Source: Gordonia shandongensis DSM 45094 (GTDB taxonomy: Bacteria > Actinomycetota > Actinomycetes > Mycobacteriales > Mycobacteriaceae). From it: a stretch of DNA of 36,493 nucleotides. A program made the translations under genes and the position numbers. Shown one piece after another: positions 24,464 to 32,806 of the stretch. Each line of letters starts with the position of its first letter. Position 1 is the stretch's first letter. A model generated the notes under the pieces. That model was not told the origin of the DNA. It ran no database searches and saw only the letters and a program-made list of their open reading frames with translations. The DNA lies in NCBI RefSeq assembly GCF_000423025.1, contig NZ_AUHE01000020.1, forward strand, positions 1 to 36,493, read 5' to 3'.

Positions 24464-25660
24464 CTAGCGGCCCCGACGGCCTGCGAACGCCAGCAGCCGG
24501 TCGCCCGGGTCGTCCGACACCGGGTCGAGGGCGGGCCCGAAGTAGCCCGCCGCACGCAGTTCGTCGATCACGTCGGCCGCCTCGGCGAGGACGGCATCGA
24601 CCAGGGCGGTGGGCGGCGACCACGGCGTGCCGAGTGCGACGGCGAGATCCCGGCTGTGCAGCGTCAGCTCCATCACCCGCATCACGGTCAGTGCGGCGCC
24701 GGGGCGGCGACCGGCCACGTGGTCGACGAGGGCGTTCGGGTCGGCCCGCTCAGCGGCCTCGCGGAAACGGTGCTCGCAGTCCCAGAAGACGTCCACACCG
24801 CCGTCTCCGGCGCCTTCGCGGGCGAGGTAGTCGCGACCCCGCGTGGCTGCGGTGGCTGCCGCGTCGGCGCCGTCGAGCAGCAGCGCGTATCGTTCGGCTC
24901 CGCCGATCACGTGGTTCACCAGGTCGCGGACGGTCCAGCCGTCGCATCCGCCGGCGGCGTCGAGCATCCCGTCGTCCAGATCGCCGGCCACCGAGACCCA
25001 CAGCGACTCGGCCAGACCCAACGTCTCATCGGCGCGGACGGCGTCGGCTACCTCCTGCGCGGTCCTCGTCTGGACGCCGATCGCCGCCAGGTCCGCCACC
25101 CGTTCCGGTGTGGTCTGGGAGGTGGCGTCGGTGACGAGGACGGTGCGATAGTCCCGCTCGCTGGCGTCGAAGAGCGTCGCGCGCGGGCAGTTCGGCAGGT
25201 TGCACCCGGCAACCACGACCGTCGTCACATCGTGATCGCTCAGAAACTCGTCGAGCGCGGTGCGGTGGAATGCCGACCACCGCGGCTTGTAGAGCACGTA
25301 CTCCGCGGGTCCGATCTGCTGGACCGCGCCGAATCGGAGCGACGCCCAGTCGAGGTCGACCGCCGGGGCACCGAGTTCGACGGCGATCAGCGCACCCGGC
25401 GTTCCGGGTTCGACGACCGCGTCGCCCCGCTCGATTCCCGCACGCCGAAGCAGATCCACATCGCTCTCACCCGGGCGGTACGACCGCACGACGTGCACGA
25501 TCGGCCGCGCCGACTCCCGGAACGTCCGGGCTGCGCGCGCCATCGCCGGGAGCCGCTCCGCAGTTCCCGGCACGGCTGCCGGACCCGACACGAAGTCGTT
25601 CTGCACATCGATCAGCACCAGTGCCGCATTGGCCCAGTCCGGGACGAGGTAGTCCACCAC
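24464..25660 (-). CDS. Fusion: isochorismatase-like cysteine hydrolase + maleylpyruvate isomerase-like domain
   Basis: A single 398-residue frame with two enzyme domains. Residues 10-205 are an isochorismatase-like hydrolase with the triad Asp18 (VLIDVQNDF), Lys125 (YKPRWSAF) and Cys158 (GCNLPNCPRATLFDA). Residues 212-398 are a mycothiol-dependent maleylpyruvate isomerase/DinB-like domain: GWTVRDLVNHVIGGAERYALLL with metal-ligand candidate His250, and MELTLHSRDLAVALG with Glu331 and His335. Each is usually a separate protein. There is no internal start with a ribosome site. The start is a GTG at 25660. The fusion suggests consecutive or coupled steps in breaking down an amide, ester or ring-cleavage product with mycothiol, but the substrate cannot be deduced. 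Confidence 0.82.
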   Translation of the reverse strand: MVDYLVPDWANAALVLIDVQNDFVSGPAAVPGTAERLPAMARAARTFRESARPIVHVVRSYRPGESDVDLLRRAGIERGDAVVEPGTPGALIAVELGAPAVDLDWASLRFGAVQQIGPAEYVLYKPRWSAFHRTALDEFLSDHDVTTVVVAGCNLPNCPRATLFDASERDYRTVLVTDATSQTTPERVADLAAIGVQTRTAQEVADAVRADETLGLAESLWVSVAGDLDDGMLDAAGGCDGWTVRDLVNHVIGGAERYALLLDGADAAATAATRGRDYLAREGAGDGGVDVFWDCEHRFREAAERADPNALVDHVAGRRPGAALTVMRVMELTLHSRDLAVALGTPWSPPTALVDAVLAEAADVIDELRAAGYFGPALDPVSDDPGDRLLAFAGRRGR

Positions 25661-25835
25661 GGTCTCGATCGTGGCACAGGGTCGACCGCGCCGCCGGCGG
25701 TCGGTCCGTGTCGGGTGGGCGTGCGAAGGACATCAACCACTGGGCCGTGGTGGCCGCGCGTCGGGTCGAGGTCGTCTGGCGGGGACGATGCGGCCGCGTC
25801 CTCGACCCTCACAATGTCGGACCGCCGGAGTATCA

Positions 25836-25851
25836 TCGAACATGAGTTCGA
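25836..25851. promoter_or_regulatory. LexA-binding SOS box
   Basis: TCGAACATGAGTTCGA is a perfect palindromic match to the actinobacterial LexA site (TCGAAC-N4-GTTCGA). It lies 20 bp before the ATG of the HNH gene and touches a possible -10 element TATCAT (25831-25836). It predicts induction on DNA damage. Confidence 0.9.
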
Positions 25852-25871
25852 GATAGTTTCAGGGGGACGCC

Positions 25872-27668
25872 ATGACCGCGACGATGATCTTTCCGCCCGG
25901 ACCGGGCAACCCCGGCCCCGGTCCGGCATTGCGCGGGCCCGGTGAGTTGGCGGAGCCGTCGGTGACGGTGACCGATGAGGAATTGGTGATCCGGCTCCCG
26001 CGGCCCGCCGGAGCGGCCGGGCGGGCAGCAGAAGGCAGGCACTTCGAGGACAGTGCAGGCGCCGAGAACGCCGCGGGCGGTAAAGGGCCTGGGCGTGATG
26101 ATGCGGCGATGATGCTCTTCGCCGCCCGCGCCGACTCCTTCCACGGTCTGGTCCTGTGGCACCGGTATCGGGCCATCTACGACCTGGCCAGTGACCGGAT
26201 CGCCGAGGCGAATGCTGCCGCCGACGCCAACACCGACACCGCCGGGAACGGGAGCGGTGATGTGTTCACGCGGCTTTATGATCCGCTGTGTCAGGTCGCC
26301 GCCTCCTACGCGGTGGTGGCCGGGGTGCGGCAGTGCACCGCCGAACGCTTCGTCGATGAGGCCCTCGCCTGCTTCGACCGCATCCCCGCCATCGGGAGAC
26401 TGTTACGCGACGGGGTGCTGACGCCGTTCTGGTTCCGCCGCGCCATCGAACAAACCGCACTCATCGACGACCCCGACATCCTGGCGTTCATCGACACCGA
26501 AGCCGCCCACCGCCTCACGACCATCGGCGGGCTCACCGCACGCCGGGTGGAGAACACCATCGCCCACATCGTGGCCACACACGACCCCGACGCAGTCACC
26601 ACCACCCGCGAAGACACCCGCGCCCAGAAGAAGGTCCTCGTCGCACCGGTGACCGACACCGTCTCCGAACTGATCATCACCACCTCCACCGAGGATGCGG
26701 TGCTGTGCAAGGACACCATCGATGCGGTCATCGCCGGCGTGTGCCGCCACGATCCACGCACGAAGGGAGAACGACGTGCTGATGCGGCCGTCGCGCGTCT
26801 GACCGGCACCCCGTTCGTCTGCGCGTGCGAACGCGCCGATTGTGCTGCTGAGCTCTCCGATCACGATGTGGCGGCGCGGTGTGCGAGCATCGTCCTGCAC
26901 GTCGTGGTCCGCAAAGAAACCCTCGACGGCAGCAGCGACACCCCCGCCGTACTCGACGGCCACGGACCCATCTCCGCCGCCCACGTCCGAGAACTAGCGC
27001 AACGTCCCGACGCGACGACTCGGGACCTGGACCTCGGTCGGCTCCTGGATCGGACCGCGCAGCGCGGTAATCCGTACCGACCCACGGCCGTCCTCGACAC
27101 CGCGGTGCGCGGCCTGTTCGGCACGTGCTCCTGGGTCGGGTGTGATCGACCCGCGTGGCGGTGCGATCTGGATCATGTCACCGAATACAACCATGCCGAT
27201 CCGGGGTCGGGTGGGCCGACGTGTGCGTGCAACCTCAATCCCAAGTGTCGCTTCCACCACGGCCTGAAGACTCATACTCGGGGCTGGCTCGATGATCAGA
27301 TCATCGACGCCCACGGCATCGTCTGGACCGAGCTCACCACCCCCGAAGGCATCACCGTGCGGCGGCAGGCCGCCAACATCTGGCTGCTCCCCGAACTCGG
27401 ACTCCTGCCCTGCGACCACAACACCCCGACCACCAGCGACCCGGACAGTGCCCCGAACGGTGACCCCGCCGGTAATCCCACCAGCGCGACACGCCGAACA
27501 ACCCGACACGCCGAGAACGCACCTAAACGCACTCGGACCCGTCTCGAGGCCAAGCACCGATATCGGATGCAGCAACGGGCGATCAACCGCCGCCACCGCG
27601 AAACCGAAGAAGCCGAACAGACCCGAGCTGCCCGTGCCGCCGGCGGAGACGGCCGTCCACCGTTCTGA
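25872..27668 (+). CDS. DUF222 / 13E12-type HNH endonuclease domain protein
   Basis: A 598-residue protein. The N-terminal DUF222 region (about 70-330) contains FTRLYDPLCQVAASYAVVAG, LACFDRIPAIGRLL and EQTALIDDPDILAFIDTEAA. The HNH domain (about 410-460) has CSWVGCDRPAWRCDLDHV, NHADPGSGGPT and CRFHHGLKTHTRGWL, with Cys pairs and His as zinc and catalytic ligands. Such proteins occur in several copies per genome in mycobacteria and relatives (13E12 repeat family), and several M. tuberculosis copies are DNA-damage inducible, which agrees with the SOS box here. Their biological role is unsettled; mobile-element endonuclease or DNA repair have both been considered. Ribosome site: caggggg, 6 nt upstream. 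Confidence 0.92.
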   Translation: MTATMIFPPGPGNPGPGPALRGPGELAEPSVTVTDEELVIRLPRPAGAAGRAAEGRHFEDSAGAENAAGGKGPGRDDAAMMLFAARADSFHGLVLWHRYRAIYDLASDRIAEANAAADANTDTAGNGSGDVFTRLYDPLCQVAASYAVVAGVRQCTAERFVDEALACFDRIPAIGRLLRDGVLTPFWFRRAIEQTALIDDPDILAFIDTEAAHRLTTIGGLTARRVENTIAHIVATHDPDAVTTTREDTRAQKKVLVAPVTDTVSELIITTSTEDAVLCKDTIDAVIAGVCRHDPRTKGERRADAAVARLTGTPFVCACERADCAAELSDHDVAARCASIVLHVVVRKETLDGSSDTPAVLDGHGPISAAHVRELAQRPDATTRDLDLGRLLDRTAQRGNPYRPTAVLDTAVRGLFGTCSWVGCDRPAWRCDLDHVTEYNHADPGSGGPTCACNLNPKCRFHHGLKTHTRGWLDDQIIDAHGIVWTELTTPEGITVRRQAANIWLLPELGLLPCDHNTPTTSDPDSAPNGDPAGNPTSATRRTTRHAENAPKRTRTRLEAKHRYRMQQRAINRRHRETEEAEQTRAARAAGGDGRPPF

Positions 27669-27756
27669 CCGGAAACCTGGAGTTCTGTCTGCGGGCCCTC
27701 CCGGAGTGATCGACGCCCAGAGCAGTTCTGCCGCCGATGAGCCGGTCCGTCTGCCG

Positions 27757-28887
27757 TCAGCGATCCTCGCCCAACCGGGGCGGTGCAGTCCGGTACGCGG
27801 CCGGCGTCGCCGACAGCCCGATCGGATTGGCGACCGTGCGAACCGGACCGTCGCGGCGCGGGTCGTCGATCTCGACCACCGGATCGAGCCCGAGCCGGTC
27901 GGCGAGCGCGAACGCCTCCGCGAGATCGTTCACCGGGCCGCACGGCACGCCCACCGCGCCCAGTCGGGTGAACCAGCCGTCGGCGGTGTCGGCGGCGAGC
28001 AGCTCAGTGAGCTCGGCGACCAAGGCCTCCCGATGCTCCACCCGCGACGCATTGTCGACGAAACTCGGGTCGTCGGCCAGCCCGGGCACACCGAGTTCGC
28101 GAGCCAACGCCGCGAACTGCCGATCGTTGCCGACCGCCAGGATCAGCGGACGATCCGCGGTCGGGAACGGCTGATACGGGACCACCGACGGATGCGCATT
28201 GCCCATCGCCCGCGGCACCGCGCCCGCACCCACGTATCCGGCACTCTGATTCGCCAACCCCGAGAGCAGGGACGACAGCAGGTTCACCTCCACCCGCTGC
28301 CCCGTCCCCGTCCGGTCCCGGTGGCGAAGCGCAGCGAGGATCCCCACCGCCGCATGCAGTCCGGTCACCACGTCGACCAGCGCGACCCCGACCTTGGTCG
28401 GCTCATCCGGCGACTGCCCCGTGATGCTCATCAGACCGCCGACGGCCTGGACGAGGAGGTCGTATCCCGGCAGCCGATTGTGTCCGCCGAAACCGGTGAT
28501 CGAGCAGAAGACGACACCGGGATTCACCTCGGTGAGGGCGTCGTATCCCAGCCCCAGGCGATCCATGACGCCGGGCAGGAAGTTCTCGACGACGACGTCG
28601 GCCCGCGACACCAGGTCACGCGCGGCGGCCAGCCCCTGTGGGTCGCGCAGATCGATCGCGACCGACTCCTTGTTCCGATTCGCGGCCTGAAAGTAGGTGG
28701 CCTGCCCGTCGGCATACGGCGGCCCCCACGCGCGGGTGTCGTCACCCGCACCGGGCCGCTCGATCTTCACCACCCGCGCCCCGAGATCGGCCAGCAGCAT
28801 CGTCGCGTACGGGCCGGCCAGGACGCGCCCGAAGTCGACGATCAGCAGATCGTCGAGCGCACCGCCGCCGGAGTCCGCGGCACTCAC
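27757..28887 (-). CDS. CaiB/BaiF family CoA transferase (glutarate CoA-transferase-like)
   Basis: A class III CoA transferase of 376 residues. Blocks: LIVDFGRVLAGPYATMLLADLGA (N-terminus), IERPGAGDDTR, FQAANRNKESVAIDLRD, DVVVENFLPGVMDRLGLGY and PGYDLLVQAVGGLMSITG, with the probable catalytic Asp at 143. The GTG start at 28887 overlaps the stop of the acyl-CoA dehydrogenase gene (GTGA), so they are translationally coupled. Because that partner is glutaryl-CoA dehydrogenase-like, the likely reaction is succinyl-CoA + glutarate to glutaryl-CoA. Other dicarboxylates are possible. The frame is open far upstream inside the neighbouring gene; that part is non-coding. Confidence 0.88.
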   Translation of the reverse strand: MSAADSGGGALDDLLIVDFGRVLAGPYATMLLADLGARVVKIERPGAGDDTRAWGPPYADGQATYFQAANRNKESVAIDLRDPQGLAAARDLVSRADVVVENFLPGVMDRLGLGYDALTEVNPGVVFCSITGFGGHNRLPGYDLLVQAVGGLMSITGQSPDEPTKVGVALVDVVTGLHAAVGILAALRHRDRTGTGQRVEVNLLSSLLSGLANQSAGYVGAGAVPRAMGNAHPSVVPYQPFPTADRPLILAVGNDRQFAALARELGVPGLADDPSFVDNASRVEHREALVAELTELLAADTADGWFTRLGAVGVPCGPVNDLAEAFALADRLGLDPVVEIDDPRRDGPVRTVANPIGLSATPAAYRTAPPRLGEDR

Positions 28888-30071
28888 CGGAACGCGGCTT
28901 CGCCCGTCAGCGCACGCCCGATGGTGAGCTGATGGACCTCCGACGTGCCCTCGTAGGTGAGCACGGACTCCAGATTGTTGGCGTGCCTGATCACCGGGTA
29001 TTCGAGGGTGATCCCGTTCGCTCCGAGGATGGTTCGGCACTCCCGGGCGATCGCGATCGCCTCGCGGCAGTTGTTCAACTTGCCGAGACTGACCTGCGCC
29101 GGCTCCACATCGCCCGCGTCTTTGAGGCGTCCGAGCCGGTAGGCCAGCAGATGCCCCTTCCCCACTTCTAGCGCCATATCGGCCAGTTTGGCCTGCGTAA
29201 GCTGATAGCCCCCGAGCGGTTTGTCGAACACCGTGCGCGTGGCCGCGTACTCGACCGCCGTCTCCAGGCAGTCGCGGGCCGCCCCCATCGCTCCGAAGAT
29301 GATCCCGAACCGCGCCTCGTTGAGGCAGCTCAGCGGTCCGCGCAGTCCCGCGGCCTCCGGCAGCATCGCCGACGACGGGAGACGCACATCCTGAAGAACC
29401 AGTTCGGAGGTCACCGAGGCGCGCAGCGACATCTTGGCGCGGATCTCGGGCGCCGAGAAGCCCGGCGTGTCGGTCGGGACGACGAATCCGCGGACGCCGC
29501 GCGCCCCGTCTTCGAGGTCGGTCTTCGCCCAGACGACGGCCACGTCGGCGACCGAGCCGTTGGTGATCCACATCTTGGCGCCGTTGAGCACCCAGTCGTC
29601 GCCGTCGCGCACCGCTCGCGTCCGCATCCCGCCGGGGTCGGAACCGAAATCCGGTTCGGTGAGGCCGAAGCAGCCGATCGCCTCACCGGCGGCCATCGCC
29701 GGCAGCCACTGCTGCTTCTGCTCCTCGCTGCCCCACCGGTGGATCGCGAACATCGCGAGCGAGCCCTGCACCGAGACCAGCGACCGGATCCCCGAATCCA
29801 TCGCCTCGAGTTCCAGACACGCCAGCCCGTAGGTGACGGCGCTCATGCCCGCGCATCCGTAGCCCTCCAGGTGCATGCCGAGGACCCCGAGGTCGCCGAG
29901 TTCGCGCGCCAGGTCGCGCACCGGGATCCGCGCGTCGTCGAACCAGCCGGCGATGTGCGGTCGCACACGCTCGTCACCAAACCGGCGGACCGTGTCGCGG
30001 ATCTGTCGCTCCTCGTCGGACAGCAGGGAGTCGAGCGCGAAGAGTTCGGTGACGGTACGGGTGTCGGTCAT
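28884..30071 (-). CDS. gcdH: Acyl-CoA dehydrogenase, glutaryl-CoA dehydrogenase type
   Basis: An FAD enzyme of 395 residues. GCFGLTEPDFGSDPGGM and KMWITNGSVADVAVVWAKT bind FAD and substrate; the catalytic base is Glu374 in LTYEGTSEVHQLTIGRALTG. DSGIRSLVSVQGSL carries Arg96, matching the Arg that binds the free carboxylate in glutaryl-CoA dehydrogenases; this is the main reason for the specific name. It would convert glutaryl-CoA to crotonyl-CoA and CO2. The ATG at 30071 follows AGGAGGA. It is the first gene of the operon with the CoA transferase, with a TetR gene upstream on the same strand. A 15-bp inverted repeat 23 bp before the start is a candidate operator. Confidence 0.87.
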   Translation of the reverse strand: MTDTRTVTELFALDSLLSDEERQIRDTVRRFGDERVRPHIAGWFDDARIPVRDLARELGDLGVLGMHLEGYGCAGMSAVTYGLACLELEAMDSGIRSLVSVQGSLAMFAIHRWGSEEQKQQWLPAMAAGEAIGCFGLTEPDFGSDPGGMRTRAVRDGDDWVLNGAKMWITNGSVADVAVVWAKTDLEDGARGVRGFVVPTDTPGFSAPEIRAKMSLRASVTSELVLQDVRLPSSAMLPEAAGLRGPLSCLNEARFGIIFGAMGAARDCLETAVEYAATRTVFDKPLGGYQLTQAKLADMALEVGKGHLLAYRLGRLKDAGDVEPAQVSLGKLNNCREAIAIARECRTILGANGITLEYPVIRHANNLESVLTYEGTSEVHQLTIGRALTGEAAFR

Positions 30072-30093
30072 GTTTCCTCCTGGTCGTCGAGAC

Positions 30094-30108
30094 CGGTTCG
30101 GCGAACCG
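30094..30108. promoter_or_regulatory. Inverted repeat upstream of the glutarate operon
   Basis: CGGTTC-ggc-GAACCG is a 15-bp dyad located 23 bp before the dehydrogenase ATG, in the 86-bp gap after the TetR gene. Its size and position suit a TetR-family repressor; the assignment is inference. Confidence 0.5.
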
Positions 30109-30157
30109 TGCCGGCCCACGTGCTGTGCGTCGATCCTCCCCCGCCGGGGACGTGCGC

Positions 30158-30754
30158 CTACATCGGGGCCGAGTCGGCCTCCACGAGAACCTTCACGGCA
30201 GCCGCCAGATGCGGTGCCGTGTCGTATCCCTCGCGGACGATCCGATGCAGCGCGAAACCGTCGATCATCGCGACGATCTGCCTGCTGAGCATCTCCGGGT
30301 TCGCGACGCCGATCGCCCGCAGCGCTTCCAGGGCCGCCGCCTCGAATCCGCTCAGGACCCGCTCGGCGGCCACCCGCAGATCATGGCGGCGGTCGGCGGC
30401 CAGATAGGCCTCGAACTGCGCGATCTCCTCGGTTCGGTTCACGGTCATCGCGACGTCGACGATGCGGTCGACGAACTCGTCGACCGTCACATCGCCCGCG
30501 ACGAACTGGGCGCTCACCGACTCCAGTCGGCGCAGCAGGCCGTCGCAGACCTCGGTGACGGCCGCGGCGATCATGTCGTCGATCGAACCGAAGAAGTAGC
30601 TCGTCGACGACAGCGGGACCCCGGCCCGCGCCGCGACCAGGCGGTGCGAGACGCCCTCGACTCCTCGCTCCGAGATCAACTCGATCGTCGCAGCTATCAA
30701 CTCGTTGCGGCGCTGCTCACCGCGCGCATATCGGGATCGTGCAATGCCGGACAC
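30158..30754 (-). CDS. TetR-family transcriptional regulator
   Basis: A 198-residue regulator. The N-terminal helix-turn-helix is RNELIAATIELISERGVEGVSHRLVAARAGVPLSSTSYFFGSIDDM (residues 16-61), a typical TetR domain with YFFG in place of YYHF. The C-terminal ligand domain is helical (EEIAQFEAYLAADRRHDLR). It lies directly upstream of the gcdH-CoA transferase operon on the same strand and probably represses it in response to an acyl-CoA or dicarboxylate. Upstream, the LysR gene ends 9 bp away, so the two regulators may share a transcript. Confidence 0.92.
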   Translation of the reverse strand: MSGIARSRYARGEQRRNELIAATIELISERGVEGVSHRLVAARAGVPLSSTSYFFGSIDDMIAAAVTEVCDGLLRRLESVSAQFVAGDVTVDEFVDRIVDVAMTVNRTEEIAQFEAYLAADRRHDLRVAAERVLSGFEAAALEALRAIGVANPEMLSRQIVAMIDGFALHRIVREGYDTAPHLAAAVKVLVEADSAPM

Positions 30755-30763
30755 GGATCGACG

Positions 30764-31663
30764 CTACCCGACGCCGTCACCGCCCGTCGCGGCCTCGGCA
30801 TGGAGTTCACGGTGGTCGTCCTGCAATGCCGCGATGAGCGCCCCGGTGGCCGCCGGGACGTGGCTTCCCCGCGTCATCAGCACGAAGGTGATCGGCGGCA
30901 ACGGCGGCAGGTCGAGCGCGAGTTCGGTCAGACCGTCGGGCACGAGGGACGCCGCGAAGGGCATGACGCCGAGCCCGCCGAGCGCCGCCGCGCGCAGACC
31001 GCTCAGGCTGCCCGACGTCGCCACCGTCCGGTGGGCTCGGCCGGCCGCGCCGAGCGCGTCGAGGGCGGCGTCGCGGGTGAGGCTCGGCCGCGGGTACAGG
31101 ACGAGGGGCACCGGTTCGCCCGCGGCGAGCTCGAATCCCTCGACCCCGATCCACACCTGCCGGTCGCGGATCAGCGGCCACGACCGGAACGCGTCACCAC
31201 CGCTGGTGTCGTCGATGCGCATCGCGAGCACGGCGTCGAGTTCCCCGGTCCGCAGCAGCCGGTGCAGGACCACGCTGAGCTCCACGGTGAACTCGAGGTC
31301 GATGTGCGGGTGCGCCGCGGTGAATCGCCGCAGGAAGTCGGGGAGCCTGGTGAGCGCGAAGTCCTCGGACACCCCGAAGCGGACGAGACCCCGCGGGCCC
31401 GTCGCCCCGAGCGTCTCCACCGCTTCGTCGGTCAGGTCCAGGATCCGCCGCGCGTAGCCGAGAAAGATCTCGCCGGCCGCGGTGAGGCGGACCGTGTGGG
31501 TGTCGCGGTCGAGGAGGGGCTCGCCGACCTCGTCCTCGAGCGCGCGGACGTGCCTGCTGACGGCCGACTGGCTCAACCCGAGTCGGCGGGCCGCCGCCGA
31601 GAACCCGAGCTGTCCGGCGACCGCGACGAAGGTGCGCAACTGCACGGGATCGAGATTCGCCAT
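30764..31663 (-). CDS. LysR-family regulator divergent from the SBF-like transporter
   Basis: A 299-residue LysR protein. The helix-turn-helix is VQLRTFVAVAGQLGFSAAARRLGLSQSAVSRHVRALE near the start, followed by EPLLDRDTHTVRLTAAGE. The effector domain (about 90-290) has LVRFGVSEDFALTRLPDFL and LSGLRAAALGGLGVMPFAASL. The ATG at 31663 gives the standard length; the frame stays open upstream across the intergenic region. It is divergent from the transporter at 31759 with 95 bp between, the classical layout for a LysR regulator and its target. Confidence 0.93.
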   Translation of the reverse strand: MANLDPVQLRTFVAVAGQLGFSAAARRLGLSQSAVSRHVRALEDEVGEPLLDRDTHTVRLTAAGEIFLGYARRILDLTDEAVETLGATGPRGLVRFGVSEDFALTRLPDFLRRFTAAHPHIDLEFTVELSVVLHRLLRTGELDAVLAMRIDDTSGGDAFRSWPLIRDRQVWIGVEGFELAAGEPVPLVLYPRPSLTRDAALDALGAAGRAHRTVATSGSLSGLRAAALGGLGVMPFAASLVPDGLTELALDLPPLPPITFVLMTRGSHVPAATGALIAALQDDHRELHAEAATGGDGVG

Positions 31664-31701
31664 GGAGTCGAGCCTAATCGCGCTTATGTCGATTCGTGCA
31701 C

Positions 31702-31723
31702 ACAGTGACCACGATTTCACTGT
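31702..31723. promoter_or_regulatory. Inverted repeat between lysR and transporter genes
   Basis: ACAGTGA (31702-31708) and TCACTGT (31717-31723) are perfect 7-bp arms with an 8-bp centre. A further CACTGTGA follows at 31739-31746. This is the only strong symmetry in the divergent region and is a likely LysR operator (inference). Confidence 0.6.
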
Positions 31724-31758
31724 TTCCGAATAACCGACGCACTGTGACGATCGTTCCC

Positions 31759-32757
31759 ATGCGCTTTCGACTCCCCGGCTTCCTCGACCCGTTCCTGCTG
31801 CTGTTGATCGCGCTGCCGCTCGTCGCCACCGTGCTGCCGGCTCGCGGCGGCACGGCCGACGCACTCGACACCGCGACCATCGTCGCCGTCTGCCTGCTGT
31901 TCTTCCTCCACGGAGCCAAGCTCACCCCCTCGGACGCCAAGGCCGGATTCACCCGGTGGCAGTTTCAGCTCGTCGTCCTGGCCTGCACCTTCATCGTCTT
32001 CCCCCTCCTCGGGATCGCGATCGTCCACCTTCCCGGATCGTTCCTGAGCCCGGTGATGGCGACCGGCTTCCTGTTCCTCGCCATCCTCCCGTCGACCGTC
32101 CAGTCGTCGATCGCGTTCACGTCGATCGCGCGCGGCAACGTCGCCCTGGCCGTCAGCTCGGCGTCCATCTCGAACATCCTCGGCGTCGTCCTGACGCCCC
32201 TGCTGGCCGGGATGCTCCTCGGCTCGTCGGTCCACATCACGCCCGAGTCGCTGCTCGGTATCTTCGGCGAGCTGGTGGTCCCGTTCGTCGCAGGCCAACT
32301 GCTGCACTCACGACTCAAGGGCTTCCTGGCTCGGCACCGTCGCGTGGTGACCGTCGTCGACCAGGGTTCGGTGCTGCTCGTGGTGTACGCGGCGTTCAGC
32401 ATCGGCGTCACCCAGGGGCTGTGGACCGTGGTGCCGCCGGCGCAGCTCGGTGCCGTGATCGCGGTCTCGGTGGTGCTGCTCGCCGTCGTCCTGGGGCTGT
32501 TCGCGGGTCTGGGTCGACTGATGCGACTGTCCCGGGAGGACGCGATCGTCCTCCTGTTCTGCGGCTCCAAGAAGAGCCAGGTGTCCGGCCTCCCGATGGC
32601 GACGCTGCTGTTCCCGTCCGCGCAGGTCGGGATGTACGTCCTGCCGTTGATGATCTTCCACATCATCCAGTTGCTGGTGTGCGCGACCCTCGCCAACCGC
32701 TTCGCCCGACACGCACCGGAGTCCGCCACCCGGGAGACCGCGGCCGCCCCGGTCTGA
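31759..32757 (+). CDS. Bile acid:sodium symporter family (SBF-like) transporter
   Basis: A 332-residue membrane protein with about ten segments, of the SBF-like family (PF13593 type, related to yeast/plant RCH1-like proteins). Blocks: FLDPFLLLLIALPLVATVLP, TIVAVCLLFFLHGAKLT, LAILPSTVQSSIAFTSIARGN, SASISNILGVVLTPLLAG and FCGSKKSQVSGLPMA. The ATG at 31759 fits the family start; the GTG at 31744 is possible. The substrate is unknown for bacterial members. Control by the divergent LysR protein is likely. A conserved arrangement with the arsR-acr3 pair downstream would matter, because Acr3 belongs to the same transporter superfamily. Confidence 0.85.
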   Translation: MRFRLPGFLDPFLLLLIALPLVATVLPARGGTADALDTATIVAVCLLFFLHGAKLTPSDAKAGFTRWQFQLVVLACTFIVFPLLGIAIVHLPGSFLSPVMATGFLFLAILPSTVQSSIAFTSIARGNVALAVSSASISNILGVVLTPLLAGMLLGSSVHITPESLLGIFGELVVPFVAGQLLHSRLKGFLARHRRVVTVVDQGSVLLVVYAAFSIGVTQGLWTVVPPAQLGAVIAVSVVLLAVVLGLFAGLGRLMRLSREDAIVLLFCGSKKSQVSGLPMATLLFPSAQVGMYVLPLMIFHIIQLLVCATLANRFARHAPESATRETAAAPV

Positions 32758-32790
32758 CCGCCCGTCCGTGAAACGTGGGCGGCGGTGAGG

Positions 32791-32806
32791 CAATATAGAT
32801 GTATGT
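32791..32806 (+). promoter_or_regulatory. Probable arsR promoter (-10 TATAGA) and operator region
   Basis: caatatagatgtatgt is an isolated AT-rich patch in very GC-rich DNA, directly at the arsR start. TATAGA at 32794-32799 fits a -10 element. If used, transcription would start at or just after the first ATG, making a leaderless message or favouring the ATG at 32821. An ArsR site here is expected but not proven. Confidence 0.45.

Noticed and set aside
28888..29571. N-terminal extension of the CoA transferase frame
   Set aside because: It overlaps the acyl-CoA dehydrogenase gene on the same strand and is low-complexity Arg/Gly-rich text; the family starts at the GTG at 28887.
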